The translations under genes were made by a program, and so were the position numbers. The notes under the pieces were generated by a model. That model made no database searches. It saw only the letters and a list, made by a program, of their open reading frames with translations, and was not told the origin of the DNA. A stretch of 64,000 nucleotides of DNA, from assembly GCA_031272775.1 (NCBI GenBank), contig JAISTB010000037.1, forward strand, positions 1-64,000. The letters run 5' to 3'. Source of the DNA: Fusobacteriaceae bacterium. Lineage in GTDB: Bacteria; Fusobacteriota; Fusobacteriia; Fusobacteriales; Fusobacteriaceae. Positions 1 to 8,129 of this stretch are shown piece by piece (within the stretch, counting starts at the first letter, position 1; each line of letters opens with the position of its first letter).

Positions 1-49
1 AAGAAAAGCGACCAGATACAAGCGACCGGTCGCGTAAATGCACTATCAT
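1..49 (-). CDS. Partial gene running off the left edge (unidentified)
   Basis: On the minus strand an ATG at 49, or an in-frame ATG at 55, opens a frame that stays open to the window edge, giving only about 16 to 18 residues. A GGGAA stretch lies about 8 bases before the ATG at 49. A clear sigma70 promoter at 131-159 points this way with no other gene between, so some transcript must begin here. The visible residues are too few to name a family. Confidence 0.35.
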   Translation of the reverse strand, partial: MIVHLRDRSLVSGRFS

Positions 50-130
50 GTTCATTGTTCCCAGCTTTCGTTGTATTCCTCAGATGTATTGTGACAAAAA
101 AATATTACTTAATGTGATGTGCGTACCAAC

Positions 131-159
131 ATTATAGCATAAATATGAAAATTTGTCAA
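131..159 (-). promoter_or_regulatory. sigma70 promoter reading leftward
   Basis: Read on the minus strand, a perfect -35 box TTGACA (154-159) is separated by exactly 17 bases from a perfect -10 box TATAAT (131-136). Transcription would start near 124 and leave the window. The -35 box touches the stop codon of the small gene at 160-297, so this marks the boundary between the TRAP operon and the next unit. Confidence 0.75.
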
Positions 160-297
160 TTATTTTGTGCGCAATGTCCGTCTTCTCAATTCCCGCCAGA
201 GTCCCACGAAAAACAACACAAATTTGATCTTCCGGATCTCCCACGGGATTTTCCCGAGGGATTTTGTCATTCCTTCCTCGATTTCCTTTTCGGTCAT
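160..297 (-). CDS. Small basic protein, 45 residues, unknown
   Basis: An intact reading frame of 45 codons starts with ATG at 297, preceded by a strong Shine-Dalgarno (AAAGGAGG, 5 bases before the start). It follows the Gfo/Idh dehydrogenase stop after 26 bases, so it looks like the last gene of the TRAP operon. The N-terminal third is acidic (MTEKEIEEG). The middle has a short hydrophobic run (KFVLFFVGLW) and the C-terminus is strongly basic (RELRRRTLRTK), so it could be a membrane-associated peptide or the stump of a decayed longer gene. I recognise no family. The good ribosome site argues that it is translated. Confidence 0.5.
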   Translation of the reverse strand: MTEKEIEEGMTKSLGKIPWEIRKIKFVLFFVGLWRELRRRTLRTK

Positions 298-323
298 AAA
301 GCCTCCTTTCGCCGTTTCGGCGC

Positions 324-1493
324 TTATCTCCCTACATCCCTGCCCAGGGAAATGGGCGCGGACATCTTGAGATGATCCACATTCCGTGTCTTTTCGTGAA
401 AATGGGGCATGAGAGCCGCCAGTCCGCCCTTTTTGTAAAAAGGATCGTCGGACGCGATGGGGAGCTTCACGGCGCTTTTCGTGCAGGCGGATTTGTAGAT
501 GGCCGTAATGAGTTCGATCGTATCCCTGCCCTGACGTCCGTCAATCAGCAGATCCTCTTCTCCCCGGATGGCGGCGAGGAAATTCCCGATCTGGGCCGGA
601 TGGCCTTCGGTCGTAAGGCTCGGCAGGGCCTGATAGGCGGCGTCCACAGAGGCCCGGGTTCCGTCGTCAATCGCCGGAAAACCGTTTTCGAGGGCTTTGG
701 AGGCGAAGGGCTTCCAGGGAACGGAGAGCCGGGCTTTTTTGCATTGGAAAACCAGTTCCTGCTCCTCGTCGTGGGTCAGGAGGTTGGCGTTCAGTTGGGC
801 CACGGCGCCGGGATAGCTGAGGACCGCCGACGCGAAGTCTTCGCATTGGGAGTTGTCGTGGCCGACGTTTCCGATAACGGCCGAAACGCTTTGGGGCTTT
901 CCCAGCATCCAGAGCAGGAGGTCGATATGGTGAACCGCGTGGTTGAGGACGCAGCCGCCCCCTTCTTTTTCCCAGGTTCCGCGCCAGGAAAGATCGTAAT
1001 AATTTTCTCCGCGCCACCAGAGGGAATTGACGACGGCCAAAAGCACCTCTCCGGCGATTTTGTCCCGGAGCAGCCGCTGAACTTTTTGATTGGGCGTCTT
1101 GAAGCGGTTCTGGGCGACGGCGGAAAGGATCTTGCCGCTGATGTCGGCGGCCTTGACCATGGCGTCGCATTCTTCGAGGGAGCCCGCCATGGGCTTTTCG
1201 CACAGGACGTGCTTTCCTGAGGACAGGGCCGCCACGGCGACCTCGGCGTGGAGGGAAGGGGGCAGGCAGACGGAGACAGCGTCCACTTCGGGGAGCTTCA
1301 GGGCCTCCCGGTAATCGGAAAAGGTCTTCGCTTTCAGCCCCTTGGCGGCAACCAGTTCCTTCGCCTTTTCCTCAAAGACGTCGCAAACGGCGACGATTGT
1401 GCAAAGATTTCCAAACTGCGCGTAGGCGTCGGCATGGACGGCGGCGATGGCGCCCGCGCCCGCGATCATAACGCCGATCGGTTTTTTATTCAT
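324..1493 (-). CDS. Gfo/Idh/MocA family NAD(P)-dependent oxidoreductase
   Basis: 389 residues from ATG 1493, which has GAGGAGAG just upstream; an ATG seven codons earlier lacks a better site. The N-terminal Rossmann fold shows GAGAIAAVHADAY (about residues 12-24). The family motif CEKPMAG follows at about residue 100, with the active-site lysine that contacts cofactor and substrate. The later block LNHAVHHIDLLLWMLG carries the conserved histidines of the substrate domain. Members oxidise or reduce sugars, inositols or sugar acids. It lies 22 bases after dctM of the TRAP transporter, so it probably acts on the imported compound. The exact substrate cannot be read from sequence. Confidence 0.9.
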   Translation of the reverse strand: MNKKPIGVMIAGAGAIAAVHADAYAQFGNLCTIVAVCDVFEEKAKELVAAKGLKAKTFSDYREALKLPEVDAVSVCLPPSLHAEVAVAALSSGKHVLCEKPMAGSLEECDAMVKAADISGKILSAVAQNRFKTPNQKVQRLLRDKIAGEVLLAVVNSLWWRGENYYDLSWRGTWEKEGGGCVLNHAVHHIDLLLWMLGKPQSVSAVIGNVGHDNSQCEDFASAVLSYPGAVAQLNANLLTHDEEQELVFQCKKARLSVPWKPFASKALENGFPAIDDGTRASVDAAYQALPSLTTEGHPAQIGNFLAAIRGEEDLLIDGRQGRDTIELITAIYKSACTKSAVKLPIASDDPFYKKGGLAALMPHFHEKTRNVDHLKMSAPISLGRDVGR

Positions 1494-1515
1494 AAAATCT
1501 CTCCTCAAAAACATT

Positions 1516-2799
1516 TTATCCGTAAATCAGATCCGGCAGCCAGGTCACGATTTTCGGGAAAATCAAGGCCAGCGCCAGGGTCAGCAAGATGGTCACAATA
1601 TAGGGGAAAAGCGGTTTGACGACTTTTTCCATCGGTATTTTTCCGATACCGCAGGAAATGAACAAAAATGTCCCCACGGGCGGCGTGATGGCCCCCAATT
1701 GCATGAGGATCACCATGACGACGCCGAAATGGATCGGGTTGAAGCCGAAGGCGTTGCCGATGGCGAGTACTGTCGTCGCGAACATGGCAATGATCACCGT
1801 GGGGTCCAGGAACATGCCGAGGACGATAAAGACCACAAAGAGGAAGAGCACGGCGTAAACGGGGTTTCCCAGCGTCTTCACGGCGAAATCCTGCACTTCC
1901 TTTTGAAAATGGAGCCGGACGAGCACGTTGGACAAAACGCCCGCCGCCGCGATGGTCATGTAGACCACGGACGTCGTCACGGCGGAATCCCTGACGATAT
2001 CGAGGAGATCGGAAATTTTGAGCGTTTTGGAAATCACAAAGCCGTAAAAGAGCCCGTAGAGGATCGCGAGAACGCCGGATTCCGTCGGCGTCACAAAGCC
2101 GAACACAATGCCCGAGAGGATGATCAGCGGCATCAGGAGCGCCCCGAAGGATCTGAAGGCCGTGAGAAAAAAGTTTTTCAGGGAAAACTTTGTCGTAGCG
2201 ATGTGATATCCCCGTTTGATATACACGAGATACACCACAAGCATTTGCATGAGGCCGATGAGGATCCCGGGCCCCACGCCTCCCATAAAGAGCCTGCCGA
2301 TGGGAATTTCCGTATAAAAAGAGTATAAAATAAAGGCTATGCTGGGCGGGATAATCGGTGAGAGCATGGAAGATCCTGCCGTTACGGCCACGGCGTAGTC
2401 TGTGTCATAGCCCTGTTCCTCCATGGCGGGGATCAGCATGCCGCCGATGGCCGCCGCGTCCGCCGCGCCGGAACCCTGGATGCCGCCGAAGAGCATACTC
2501 GTCACGACATTCACGTGGCCCAGTCCCCCTTTGAACGAGCCCACCGCCGCGTTGGCGAAATCCACCAGTTTATCGGTGATTTTGGCCTTCGTGATGATAT
2601 TTCCCGCGATGATGAAATAGGGGATGGCCAGAAGCGAAAGGCTGTTGATGCTGCCGAACATCTTGATGATCGTGAGGTTGAGGGAAATGTTGCCGGCCTT
2701 CAAAAAAATAATGCCCGCCATCAAAAGAGACAGGAAAATCGGGAAACCGAGGAAAATAAAAGCGAGTAAAACAATAAAAATAAACAGCGTCGTCAGCAT
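1516..2799 (-). CDS. dctM: TRAP transporter large membrane subunit DctM
   Basis: 427 very hydrophobic residues forming about a dozen membrane segments. Family hallmarks include GGIQGSGAADAAAIGGMLIP (about residues 104-123) and PPSIAFILYSFYTEIPIGRLFMGG in pieces at about 150-175. DctM is the channel subunit of tripartite ATP-independent periplasmic transporters, which use an ion gradient to import organic acids or sugar acids delivered by a binding protein. Its start overlaps the end of dctQ by 7 bases, implying coupled translation. The length is normal for the family. Confidence 0.95.
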   Translation of the reverse strand: MLTTLFIFIVLLAFIFLGFPIFLSLLMAGIIFLKAGNISLNLTIIKMFGSINSLSLLAIPYFIIAGNIITKAKITDKLVDFANAAVGSFKGGLGHVNVVTSMLFGGIQGSGAADAAAIGGMLIPAMEEQGYDTDYAVAVTAGSSMLSPIIPPSIAFILYSFYTEIPIGRLFMGGVGPGILIGLMQMLVVYLVYIKRGYHIATTKFSLKNFFLTAFRSFGALLMPLIILSGIVFGFVTPTESGVLAILYGLFYGFVISKTLKISDLLDIVRDSAVTTSVVYMTIAAAGVLSNVLVRLHFQKEVQDFAVKTLGNPVYAVLFLFVVFIVLGMFLDPTVIIAMFATTVLAIGNAFGFNPIHFGVVMVILMQLGAITPPVGTFLFISCGIGKIPMEKVVKPLFPYIVTILLTLALALIFPKIVTWLPDLIYG

Positions 2800-3347
2800 G
2801 GTTCATCCTCCCCGGCCGGTTTCGGCTTTTCGCTCCGTCCGGCGCTTTTCCTTCTGGAGAAGGGATGCTCGCCGAAGAGAAAGATCAGCAGATAATCGTA
2901 AAACAAAAACGCGCAGCCGATGGGGATGGCGGCGTAGAACCAGACCGTGGAGAGGGCGATATTCTGCAAATAATTGTCCCGCATGGAGAGCGTGACTTTG
3001 ATTCCGTAGCCTACAAGGACGGCCAGGACCGCCAGAACCGTGAGCTGGGCAACCTTGTCGAGAGCGCTTTTGAAGCGCTTGGGGACGAATTTTTCCACGA
3101 GAAACTGGATGCTGATGTGGGAATTTTCCTTGACGCCGAGACTTGCCGCCAGAAAGGCCAGCCAGATCGCGCACATCCTCAGCAACTCATCCCCCCAGGC
3201 GAAAGGCCGGAGGGATGAGAAACTGCGAATGAAATAGCGCAGGACGATATTCGTTGCCGCGATGCCCACCGCGACCGCCGTGATCAGCACCAGGGCCGTC
3301 AGGCGGAGTCCGTTCAGAAAGGCGTCCAGTTTTTTCAAAAAACCCAT
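2793..3347 (-). CDS. dctQ: TRAP transporter small membrane subunit DctQ
   Basis: 184 residues with four predicted membrane helices, the usual layout of DctQ. An N-terminal helix (LTALVLITAVAVGIAATNIV) is followed by the family-typical stretch WGDELLRMCAIWLAFLAASLG at about residues 50-70 and a further helix pair. The C-terminal tail is charged and cytoplasmic. The ATG at 3347 has an AGGAGG site nine bases upstream. It lies between dctP (51 bases upstream) and dctM (7-base overlap), so the three subunits are co-transcribed. DctQ forms the membrane complex with DctM and is required for transport. Confidence 0.92.
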   Translation of the reverse strand: MGFLKKLDAFLNGLRLTALVLITAVAVGIAATNIVLRYFIRSFSSLRPFAWGDELLRMCAIWLAFLAASLGVKENSHISIQFLVEKFVPKRFKSALDKVAQLTVLAVLAVLVGYGIKVTLSMRDNYLQNIALSTVWFYAAIPIGCAFLFYDYLLIFLFGEHPFSRRKSAGRSEKPKPAGEDEPC

Positions 3348-3398
3348 GATACGGTTCCTCCTGTTGATTTCATTCCGCTGTGATGAGGATGCTTAAAT

Positions 3399-4382
3399 TC
3401 AGTCGATTTTACTCAAATAATCGATGAAGTCGCTCCAGTTCTGTCCCTTTTTCCGGTATTCGTCCAGCATGGGGGCGCAGGCCTTCTTCCATTCGTCGAT
3501 ATCTTTGATTTCCGTCACGATGACGCCGTCTTTTTTCATTTGTTCAAGGGCCTTGCCCTGATCGTCGTCGTCCAGTTTTTCCTGATAGGCCGTTGCCTCG
3601 GCGGCTACTTTCCGGACAAGCTGCTGCAGGTCGTCGGGAAGGGATTCAAACCATTCCGTATTGAAGAAATAATAAATACAGGCGATGATGTGGTTTGTGA
3701 TCGCGAGATTCTTGGCGTTGTCCTGGAACTTGGACGCGTTGAGGGAACTGGGGGAACCTTCGGCGCCGTCCACAACTTTCTGCGAGAGGGCCGTGTAGAT
3801 TTCGTTCCAATCCATGGTGACGCCGGACGCGCCAAGGTGTTCGAACATGCTGATGTAAATGGCGTTGGGTCCCCGCATAACCAGCTTTTGCATGTCCGCC
3901 AGCTTTGTCACGGGTTTTGAGGTCAGGATGTCCCGGGAGCCCTGGGATTGTCCGGCCATGGCCGTAAAGCCTTTTGCTTTGACAAATTCATTGACTTTGG
4001 GTTCCGCGGCCTTCAGGACTCTGCGGTAATGATTGTTGTCTTTGAACATAAAGGGGAACTCAAACATCATCAGGGGTTCGAGGCCTTTATAAGCGCCCGG
4101 TCCCGTTCCGGGGGCGGCTACGACCATCTCCAGGTCCTTCGTGAGCGTCATGGCCACCTGTTCGGCCTGATTCCCGAGCTCGGCGCCGTAGTTGGCCGTC
4201 GCTTTGATTCTGCCCTTGGATTGCGCGTTGATCTGCTCCACAAAATACTTCAGGCCTTTGCCCACCGTGGAACCTTCGGCAAGGTTTGTGGACGTGCGGA
4301 GCGTGTACACTTTTTCCGCGGCGAACAGAGCGCCGGAAATGAGGAATACAAGGGTCAATACTGCTGCAAGCGTTTTCTTCAT
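3399..4382 (-). CDS. dctP: TRAP transporter periplasmic binding protein DctP
   Basis: 327 residues beginning with a signal peptide (MKKTLAAVLTLVFLISGALFAAE, cleavage probably after about residue 21). The mature part has the DctP fold: an early strand with RTSTNLAEGS, a central segment with VMRGPNAIYISMFEHLG carrying the conserved arginine that pairs with the ligand carboxylate, and NEIYTALSQKVVDGAEGS, the family signature. This suggests a carboxylated ligand. The start has CAGGAGG nine bases upstream. It is the first gene of the operon, behind the promoter at 4451-4479. The nearby sugar-type dehydrogenase hints at a sugar acid, which is inference. Confidence 0.93.
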   Translation of the reverse strand: MKKTLAAVLTLVFLISGALFAAEKVYTLRTSTNLAEGSTVGKGLKYFVEQINAQSKGRIKATANYGAELGNQAEQVAMTLTKDLEMVVAAPGTGPGAYKGLEPLMMFEFPFMFKDNNHYRRVLKAAEPKVNEFVKAKGFTAMAGQSQGSRDILTSKPVTKLADMQKLVMRGPNAIYISMFEHLGASGVTMDWNEIYTALSQKVVDGAEGSPSSLNASKFQDNAKNLAITNHIIACIYYFFNTEWFESLPDDLQQLVRKVAAEATAYQEKLDDDDQGKALEQMKKDGVIVTEIKDIDEWKKACAPMLDEYRKKGQNWSDFIDYLSKID

Positions 4383-4450
4383 GTGTTGCCTCCTGTGCGT
4401 TCAATTTTTTGCCGGATCCCGTAAAGAATCCGGTTTTTTCCTCCAATCCG

Positions 4451-4479
4451 GTTATACTATATTTTTTCAAAAAAAGCAA
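4451..4479 (-). promoter_or_regulatory. Promoter of the TRAP operon
   Basis: On the minus strand TTGCTT (4474-4479) and TATAAC (4451-4456) are 17 bases apart. Transcription would begin near 4444, about 60 bases before dctP. It is back to back with the plus-strand promoter at 4502-4530, so one regulator could bind between them. Confidence 0.6.
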
Positions 4480-4501
4480 CGAAAAATCACTAAAAAAACG
4501 A

Positions 4502-4530
4502 TTGACAAGCAGTCAAAAAAAACGTAAAAT
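4502..4530 (+). promoter_or_regulatory. Promoter of the decarboxylase-arginase fusion
   Basis: TTGACA (4502-4507), a 17-base spacer, then TAAAAT (4525-4530). Transcription would begin near 4537, just ahead of the two candidate start codons at 4556 and 4580. Confidence 0.7.
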
Positions 4531-4579
4531 ACATTGGAATGTAAAGGGGAACGAGATGAAAAACACCCGGGAGGCGTCC

Positions 4580-6928
4580 ATGTCCAAGCTGGATCAGAGC
4601 AAAACACCTTTGTTTACGGTACTCAAAGACGTTTATGTCAAAAGGGATATCCTGCCCTTCCACGTGCCCGGGCATAAGCGGGGCAAAGGCGCGGATCCGG
4701 AATTCAGAGATTTTGTGGGCATGGGGCCCCTGACCATGGACGTGACGATCTTTGAGATGGTGGACGGCCTGCACCATCCGACGACCTGCATCAAAGAAGC
4801 GCTGGAACTGGCCGCCGACGCCTACAACGTGAAAAAGAGCTTTTTCGCGGTAAACGGAACCTCCGGAGCCATTCAGGTTATGATCATGTCGGTCATGAAC
4901 TCCGGGGACCAGATCCTTGTCCCAAGAAATGTGCATAAATCCGTAACCGCGGGCATTATCCTCTCCGGCGCGGAGCCCGTCTACGTCAACCCCGAAATCG
5001 ACGAAAATCTGGGAATCGCCAACGGCATTTCCCCCAAGTCCATAGAAACCGCTTTGAAGCAACATCCCGACATCAAAGCGGTCCTGATCATCAATCCCAC
5101 TTATTACGGCGTGGCCACGGACATCAAAAAAATCGCGGGCATCGTGCATGAATACGATATTCCGCTGTTGGTGGACGAAGCCCACGGCCCCCATCTCCAT
5201 TTTCACGACGATCTGCCCACCTCCGCCGTCGACGCGGGGGCCGACATCTGCACACAGAGCACGCATAAAATCATCGGCGCCATGACCCAAATGTCCATGC
5301 TGCACGTCAATTCCGACCGCATAGACATCAACCGGGTGCAGCAGACGCTGAATTTGTTGAGCACCACCTCGCCCTCCTATCCGCTGATGGCCAGTCTCGA
5401 CTGCGCCAGACGGCAGATCGCGACGGAAGGGCGGGAGCTCCTCGACCGGGCCATCAAACTGGCCAGACGCTTCCGGGGGGAAGTCAACCGGATTCCCGGG
5501 ATTTACTGCTTCGGCGAGGAACTGATCGGCAAACCCGGCTTTTTTGCCCTGGATCCCACGAAAATTACCGTAACCGCCAGAGACTTGGGCCTGACCGGCG
5601 CGGATTTGGAGCACATCCTCACGGAAGACTACAATATCCAGATGGAATTATCCGATTTTTATAACGTCCTCGGCCTCATTACGATTGGCGACGACGACGA
5701 AAGCGTCGACCGGCTCATCGGGGCCTTCAGGGATATCAGCCGCCGCTTTTACGGCAAAGAGGACATCCTGAAGCGGGAATTCATCAAGATGCCGCCGATC
5801 CCCGAGGAGATTTTGAACCCCCGGGAAGCCTTCTACAGCGCGAAAAACAAGATCAAATTCGCCGAAAGCGAGGGCAAGATCTGCGGGGAGCTCATCATGG
5901 CCTATCCGCCCGGCATTCCGGTCATCACGCCCGGCGAGCGGATCACCAAGGACATCCTCGACTATGTCCACGACTTGAAAGAAGCCCGCCTCAACGTCCA
6001 GGGTCCCGAGGATCCCGAGCTGGAATATCTCAACGTCATCGAGGAAGACGACGCCGTCTACATCTACGCGGAAAAGATGAAGAGCGTCCTCTTCGGCGTC
6101 CCCATGAATCTGGGCGCCAACCGCTCCGGCATCGAGTTCGGGCCCGAAACCCTCGTCAACACCTATCCTGAGACCTTTGACGAAATGCAGTTTATCGATG
6201 TGGAAAAACAGCGGGAAAACTTCAACGAGTGGAACCTCAAATATAAAAACACGGTCCTCAATACCTGTGAGAAAATCGCGGGCACGGTCTATCAGGCCGT
6301 CAAGGACGGCTACCGCCCCATTACCATCGGCGGCGACCATTCGGTCTCGCTGGGCACAGTCTCCGGCGTCTCCCTGGAAAAGGACATCGGTCTCGTCTGG
6401 ATCGGCGCCCACGGCGACATGAATACGGACAAATCCACGATTACCGGCAATATCAACGGCATGTCGCTGGCGCTCCTGCAGGGAATCGGCGACAGGGACC
6501 TCGTCAACTGCTTTTACGACGGGGCCAAGGTCGACAGCCGGAATGTGGTGATCTTTGGCGTCAGGGACCTCGATTTCAAGGAAAGGGAGATCATCGAGCA
6601 GGTGGGCGTCAAGGTGTTCTGGTACGACGAAATTGCCCAGAAAGGGCTGGAAGCCTCCCTGGAGGAAGTCAGGGACTATCTGAAGACCGAAAATGTCCAT
6701 GTGAGCTTCGATCTGGACGCGTTGTCGCCGGAATACGCGCCGGGCGTCAGCGTTCCGGTCCGCAAGGGCTTCGGGGCCGACGACGTCTTTCAGCTCTTCA
6801 AGTTTTTGTTCAAGACCTATTTCGTGACTTCCATCGATATCGTGGAATTCAACCCCGTTAACGACAAAAACGACATGACGCTGGGCTTTGTCAACGAGCT
6901 TACGAACTATGTGGTCAATCCCGATTAG
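4580..6928 (+). CDS. Fusion of a PLP amino-acid decarboxylase with an arginase-like domain
   Basis: 782 residues from ATG 4580 (GGGAGG five bases upstream); an in-frame ATG at 4556 with GGGGAA is a possible alternative. Residues 1 to about 490 are an Orn/Lys/Arg decarboxylase of the aspartate-aminotransferase fold, with VPGHKRG near the start, the aspartate motif VDEAHGPHLHF and the PLP lysine K230 in STHKIIG. Residues from about 500 are a ureohydrolase of arginase type: GVPMNLGANRSG, GGDHS (H587), FDLDALSPEYAPG (D711, D713) and VEFNP. Two positions are unusual: the metal motif normally D-A-H-x-D reads GAHGD, and the catalytic histidine in G-N-x-H-G is Asn (GNING). The decarboxylase half looks intact; polyamine synthesis (putrescine, cadaverine or agmatine) is likely. 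Whether the second half still hydrolyses arginine is doubtful. Confidence 0.88.
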   Translation: MSKLDQSKTPLFTVLKDVYVKRDILPFHVPGHKRGKGADPEFRDFVGMGPLTMDVTIFEMVDGLHHPTTCIKEALELAADAYNVKKSFFAVNGTSGAIQVMIMSVMNSGDQILVPRNVHKSVTAGIILSGAEPVYVNPEIDENLGIANGISPKSIETALKQHPDIKAVLIINPTYYGVATDIKKIAGIVHEYDIPLLVDEAHGPHLHFHDDLPTSAVDAGADICTQSTHKIIGAMTQMSMLHVNSDRIDINRVQQTLNLLSTTSPSYPLMASLDCARRQIATEGRELLDRAIKLARRFRGEVNRIPGIYCFGEELIGKPGFFALDPTKITVTARDLGLTGADLEHILTEDYNIQMELSDFYNVLGLITIGDDDESVDRLIGAFRDISRRFYGKEDILKREFIKMPPIPEEILNPREAFYSAKNKIKFAESEGKICGELIMAYPPGIPVITPGERITKDILDYVHDLKEARLNVQGPEDPELEYLNVIEEDDAVYIYAEKMKSVLFGVPMNLGANRSGIEFGPETLVNTYPETFDEMQFIDVEKQRENFNEWNLKYKNTVLNTCEKIAGTVYQAVKDGYRPITIGGDHSVSLGTVSGVSLEKDIGLVWIGAHGDMNTDKSTITGNINGMSLALLQGIGDRDLVNCFYDGAKVDSRNVVIFGVRDLDFKEREIIEQVGVKVFWYDEIAQKGLEASLEEVRDYLKTENVHVSFDLDALSPEYAPGVSVPVRKGFGADDVFQLFKFLFKTYFVTSIDIVEFNPVNDKNDMTLGFVNELTNYVVNPD

Positions 6929-6935
6929 GGAACAG

Positions 6936-6973
6936 GATGTGTTTGCCGGATCCGCGGCAAATACATCTTTTTT
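6936..6973 (+). terminator. Rho-independent terminator or attenuator before pyrB
   Basis: A 13-base-pair stem pairs 6936-6948 with 6955-6967 (one G-U pair) around a 6-base loop and is followed by six T. It begins 8 bases after the fusion gene stop and ends 30 bases before the pyrB start, leaving no room for a promoter between. It therefore either stops the upstream transcript or works as an attenuator controlling read-through into the pyr operon. Confidence 0.75.
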
Positions 6974-7002
6974 ATGAAAACAACGCAGACAAGGGAGGGA
7001 AA

Positions 7003-8082
7003 ATGAGAAGTTTTTTATCGATCAAAGACCTTACGACGTCGGAAATTTACGGAATTCTCGATCTTGCCAAGCAGCTCGCCCTGCATACGATGCCCGACAT
7101 CCTCGCCGGTCGGATCATCGGGAGCCTGTTTTTTGAGCCCTCCACGAGGACGCGGCTTTCCTTCATCTCTGCCGCCTACCGGGTCGGGGCCCAGGTCCTC
7201 GGTTTTGATTCCCCCGACGCCAGTTCCATCAAAAAAGGGGAATCCCTGCGGGATACGATCAAGATGGTCGAGGCCTATACCGACGCCATCGTGATGCGCC
7301 ACTCCATCGAGGGGGCCGCCAAATTCGCCGCGGAGATCTCAAAGGTCCCCATATTGAACGCCGGCGACGGGGCCAATGAACACCCCAGTCAGACGCTTCT
7401 CGACCTTTACACGATCAAAGAGGAACTGGGGACCCTGGAAAATCTCAAAGTGGCCTTTGTGGGCGACATGAAGTACGGCCGTACCGTCCATTCCCTCGCC
7501 AAAGCCCTCGCCAATTTCGGCTGCGAGTTTTATTTCGTCGCGCCGGAACTGATCCAGATCCCCTCCCACATCACGCAGGAACTGAAAAGCAGGGGCGTTC
7601 GCTATACGCTTTTGCGCAATTACGAGGATATCCTGCCCGAAATCGACATCCTCTACATGACGCGGATCCAGCGGGAGCGTTTCGACAATCCCGACGAATA
7701 TCAGCAGGTCAGCGGCGTCTACCAGATCGACCGGGAGCGGATTCTCGGAAAATGCAAAGATGAGATGATCATTCTCCATCCGCTGCCCCGGGTGGACGAG
7801 ATCGCCATCGACCTTGACGACACGAAGCACGCCCGCTACTTCCAGCAGGCGGCAAACGGTATTCCGATCCGCTCGGCCCTCTTTGTGGCGGCGCTGGAAA
7901 TCAAGCCCATCGGCCCCGCCAAAGAAGCGAAAGAGGAAGAAAATCAGAGCGTCATTGCCTGCGAGCGTTCCAAGTGTCAAAACATCATGTGCGTCACCCA
8001 CTACGAGCAGACGAAAAACAAGATTCTGAGAACCTCCTACGGCGATTTTTGCTATTACTGCGGCAAGGAAATCCCGGGATGA
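7003..8082 (+). CDS. pyrB: Aspartate carbamoyltransferase with a C-terminal PyrI-like zinc domain
   Basis: 359 residues from ATG 7003 (AAGGGAGGG six bases upstream). An in-frame ATG at 6937 lies in the terminator stem and is less likely. PyrB joins carbamoyl phosphate and aspartate, the first committed step of pyrimidine synthesis. The carbamoyl-phosphate motif FEPSTRTRLSF is at about residues 42-52, followed by GDGANEHPSQTLLDLYT, MTRIQRERF and the C-terminal HPLPRVDEI. The catalytic part ends near residue 305. The tail has C320-x4-C325-x24-C350-x2-C353, close to the zinc site of E. coli PyrI, but the nucleotide-binding half of PyrI is absent. It is the first gene of pyrBKDFCE. Confidence 0.95.
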   Translation: MRSFLSIKDLTTSEIYGILDLAKQLALHTMPDILAGRIIGSLFFEPSTRTRLSFISAAYRVGAQVLGFDSPDASSIKKGESLRDTIKMVEAYTDAIVMRHSIEGAAKFAAEISKVPILNAGDGANEHPSQTLLDLYTIKEELGTLENLKVAFVGDMKYGRTVHSLAKALANFGCEFYFVAPELIQIPSHITQELKSRGVRYTLLRNYEDILPEIDILYMTRIQRERFDNPDEYQQVSGVYQIDRERILGKCKDEMIILHPLPRVDEIAIDLDDTKHARYFQQAANGIPIRSALFVAALEIKPIGPAKEAKEEENQSVIACERSKCQNIMCVTHYEQTKNKILRTSYGDFCYYCGKEIPG

Positions 8083-8129
8083 GCATATAAAAAAGAAAAC
8101 AAATATAGTTTATGATAAAAGGAGGCCCC

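Noticed and set aside
6937-7002. Start of pyrB at ATG 6937
   Set aside because: This ATG is within the terminator stem and the ATG at 7003 has a much stronger ribosome site. I kept it only as a possible regulatory start.
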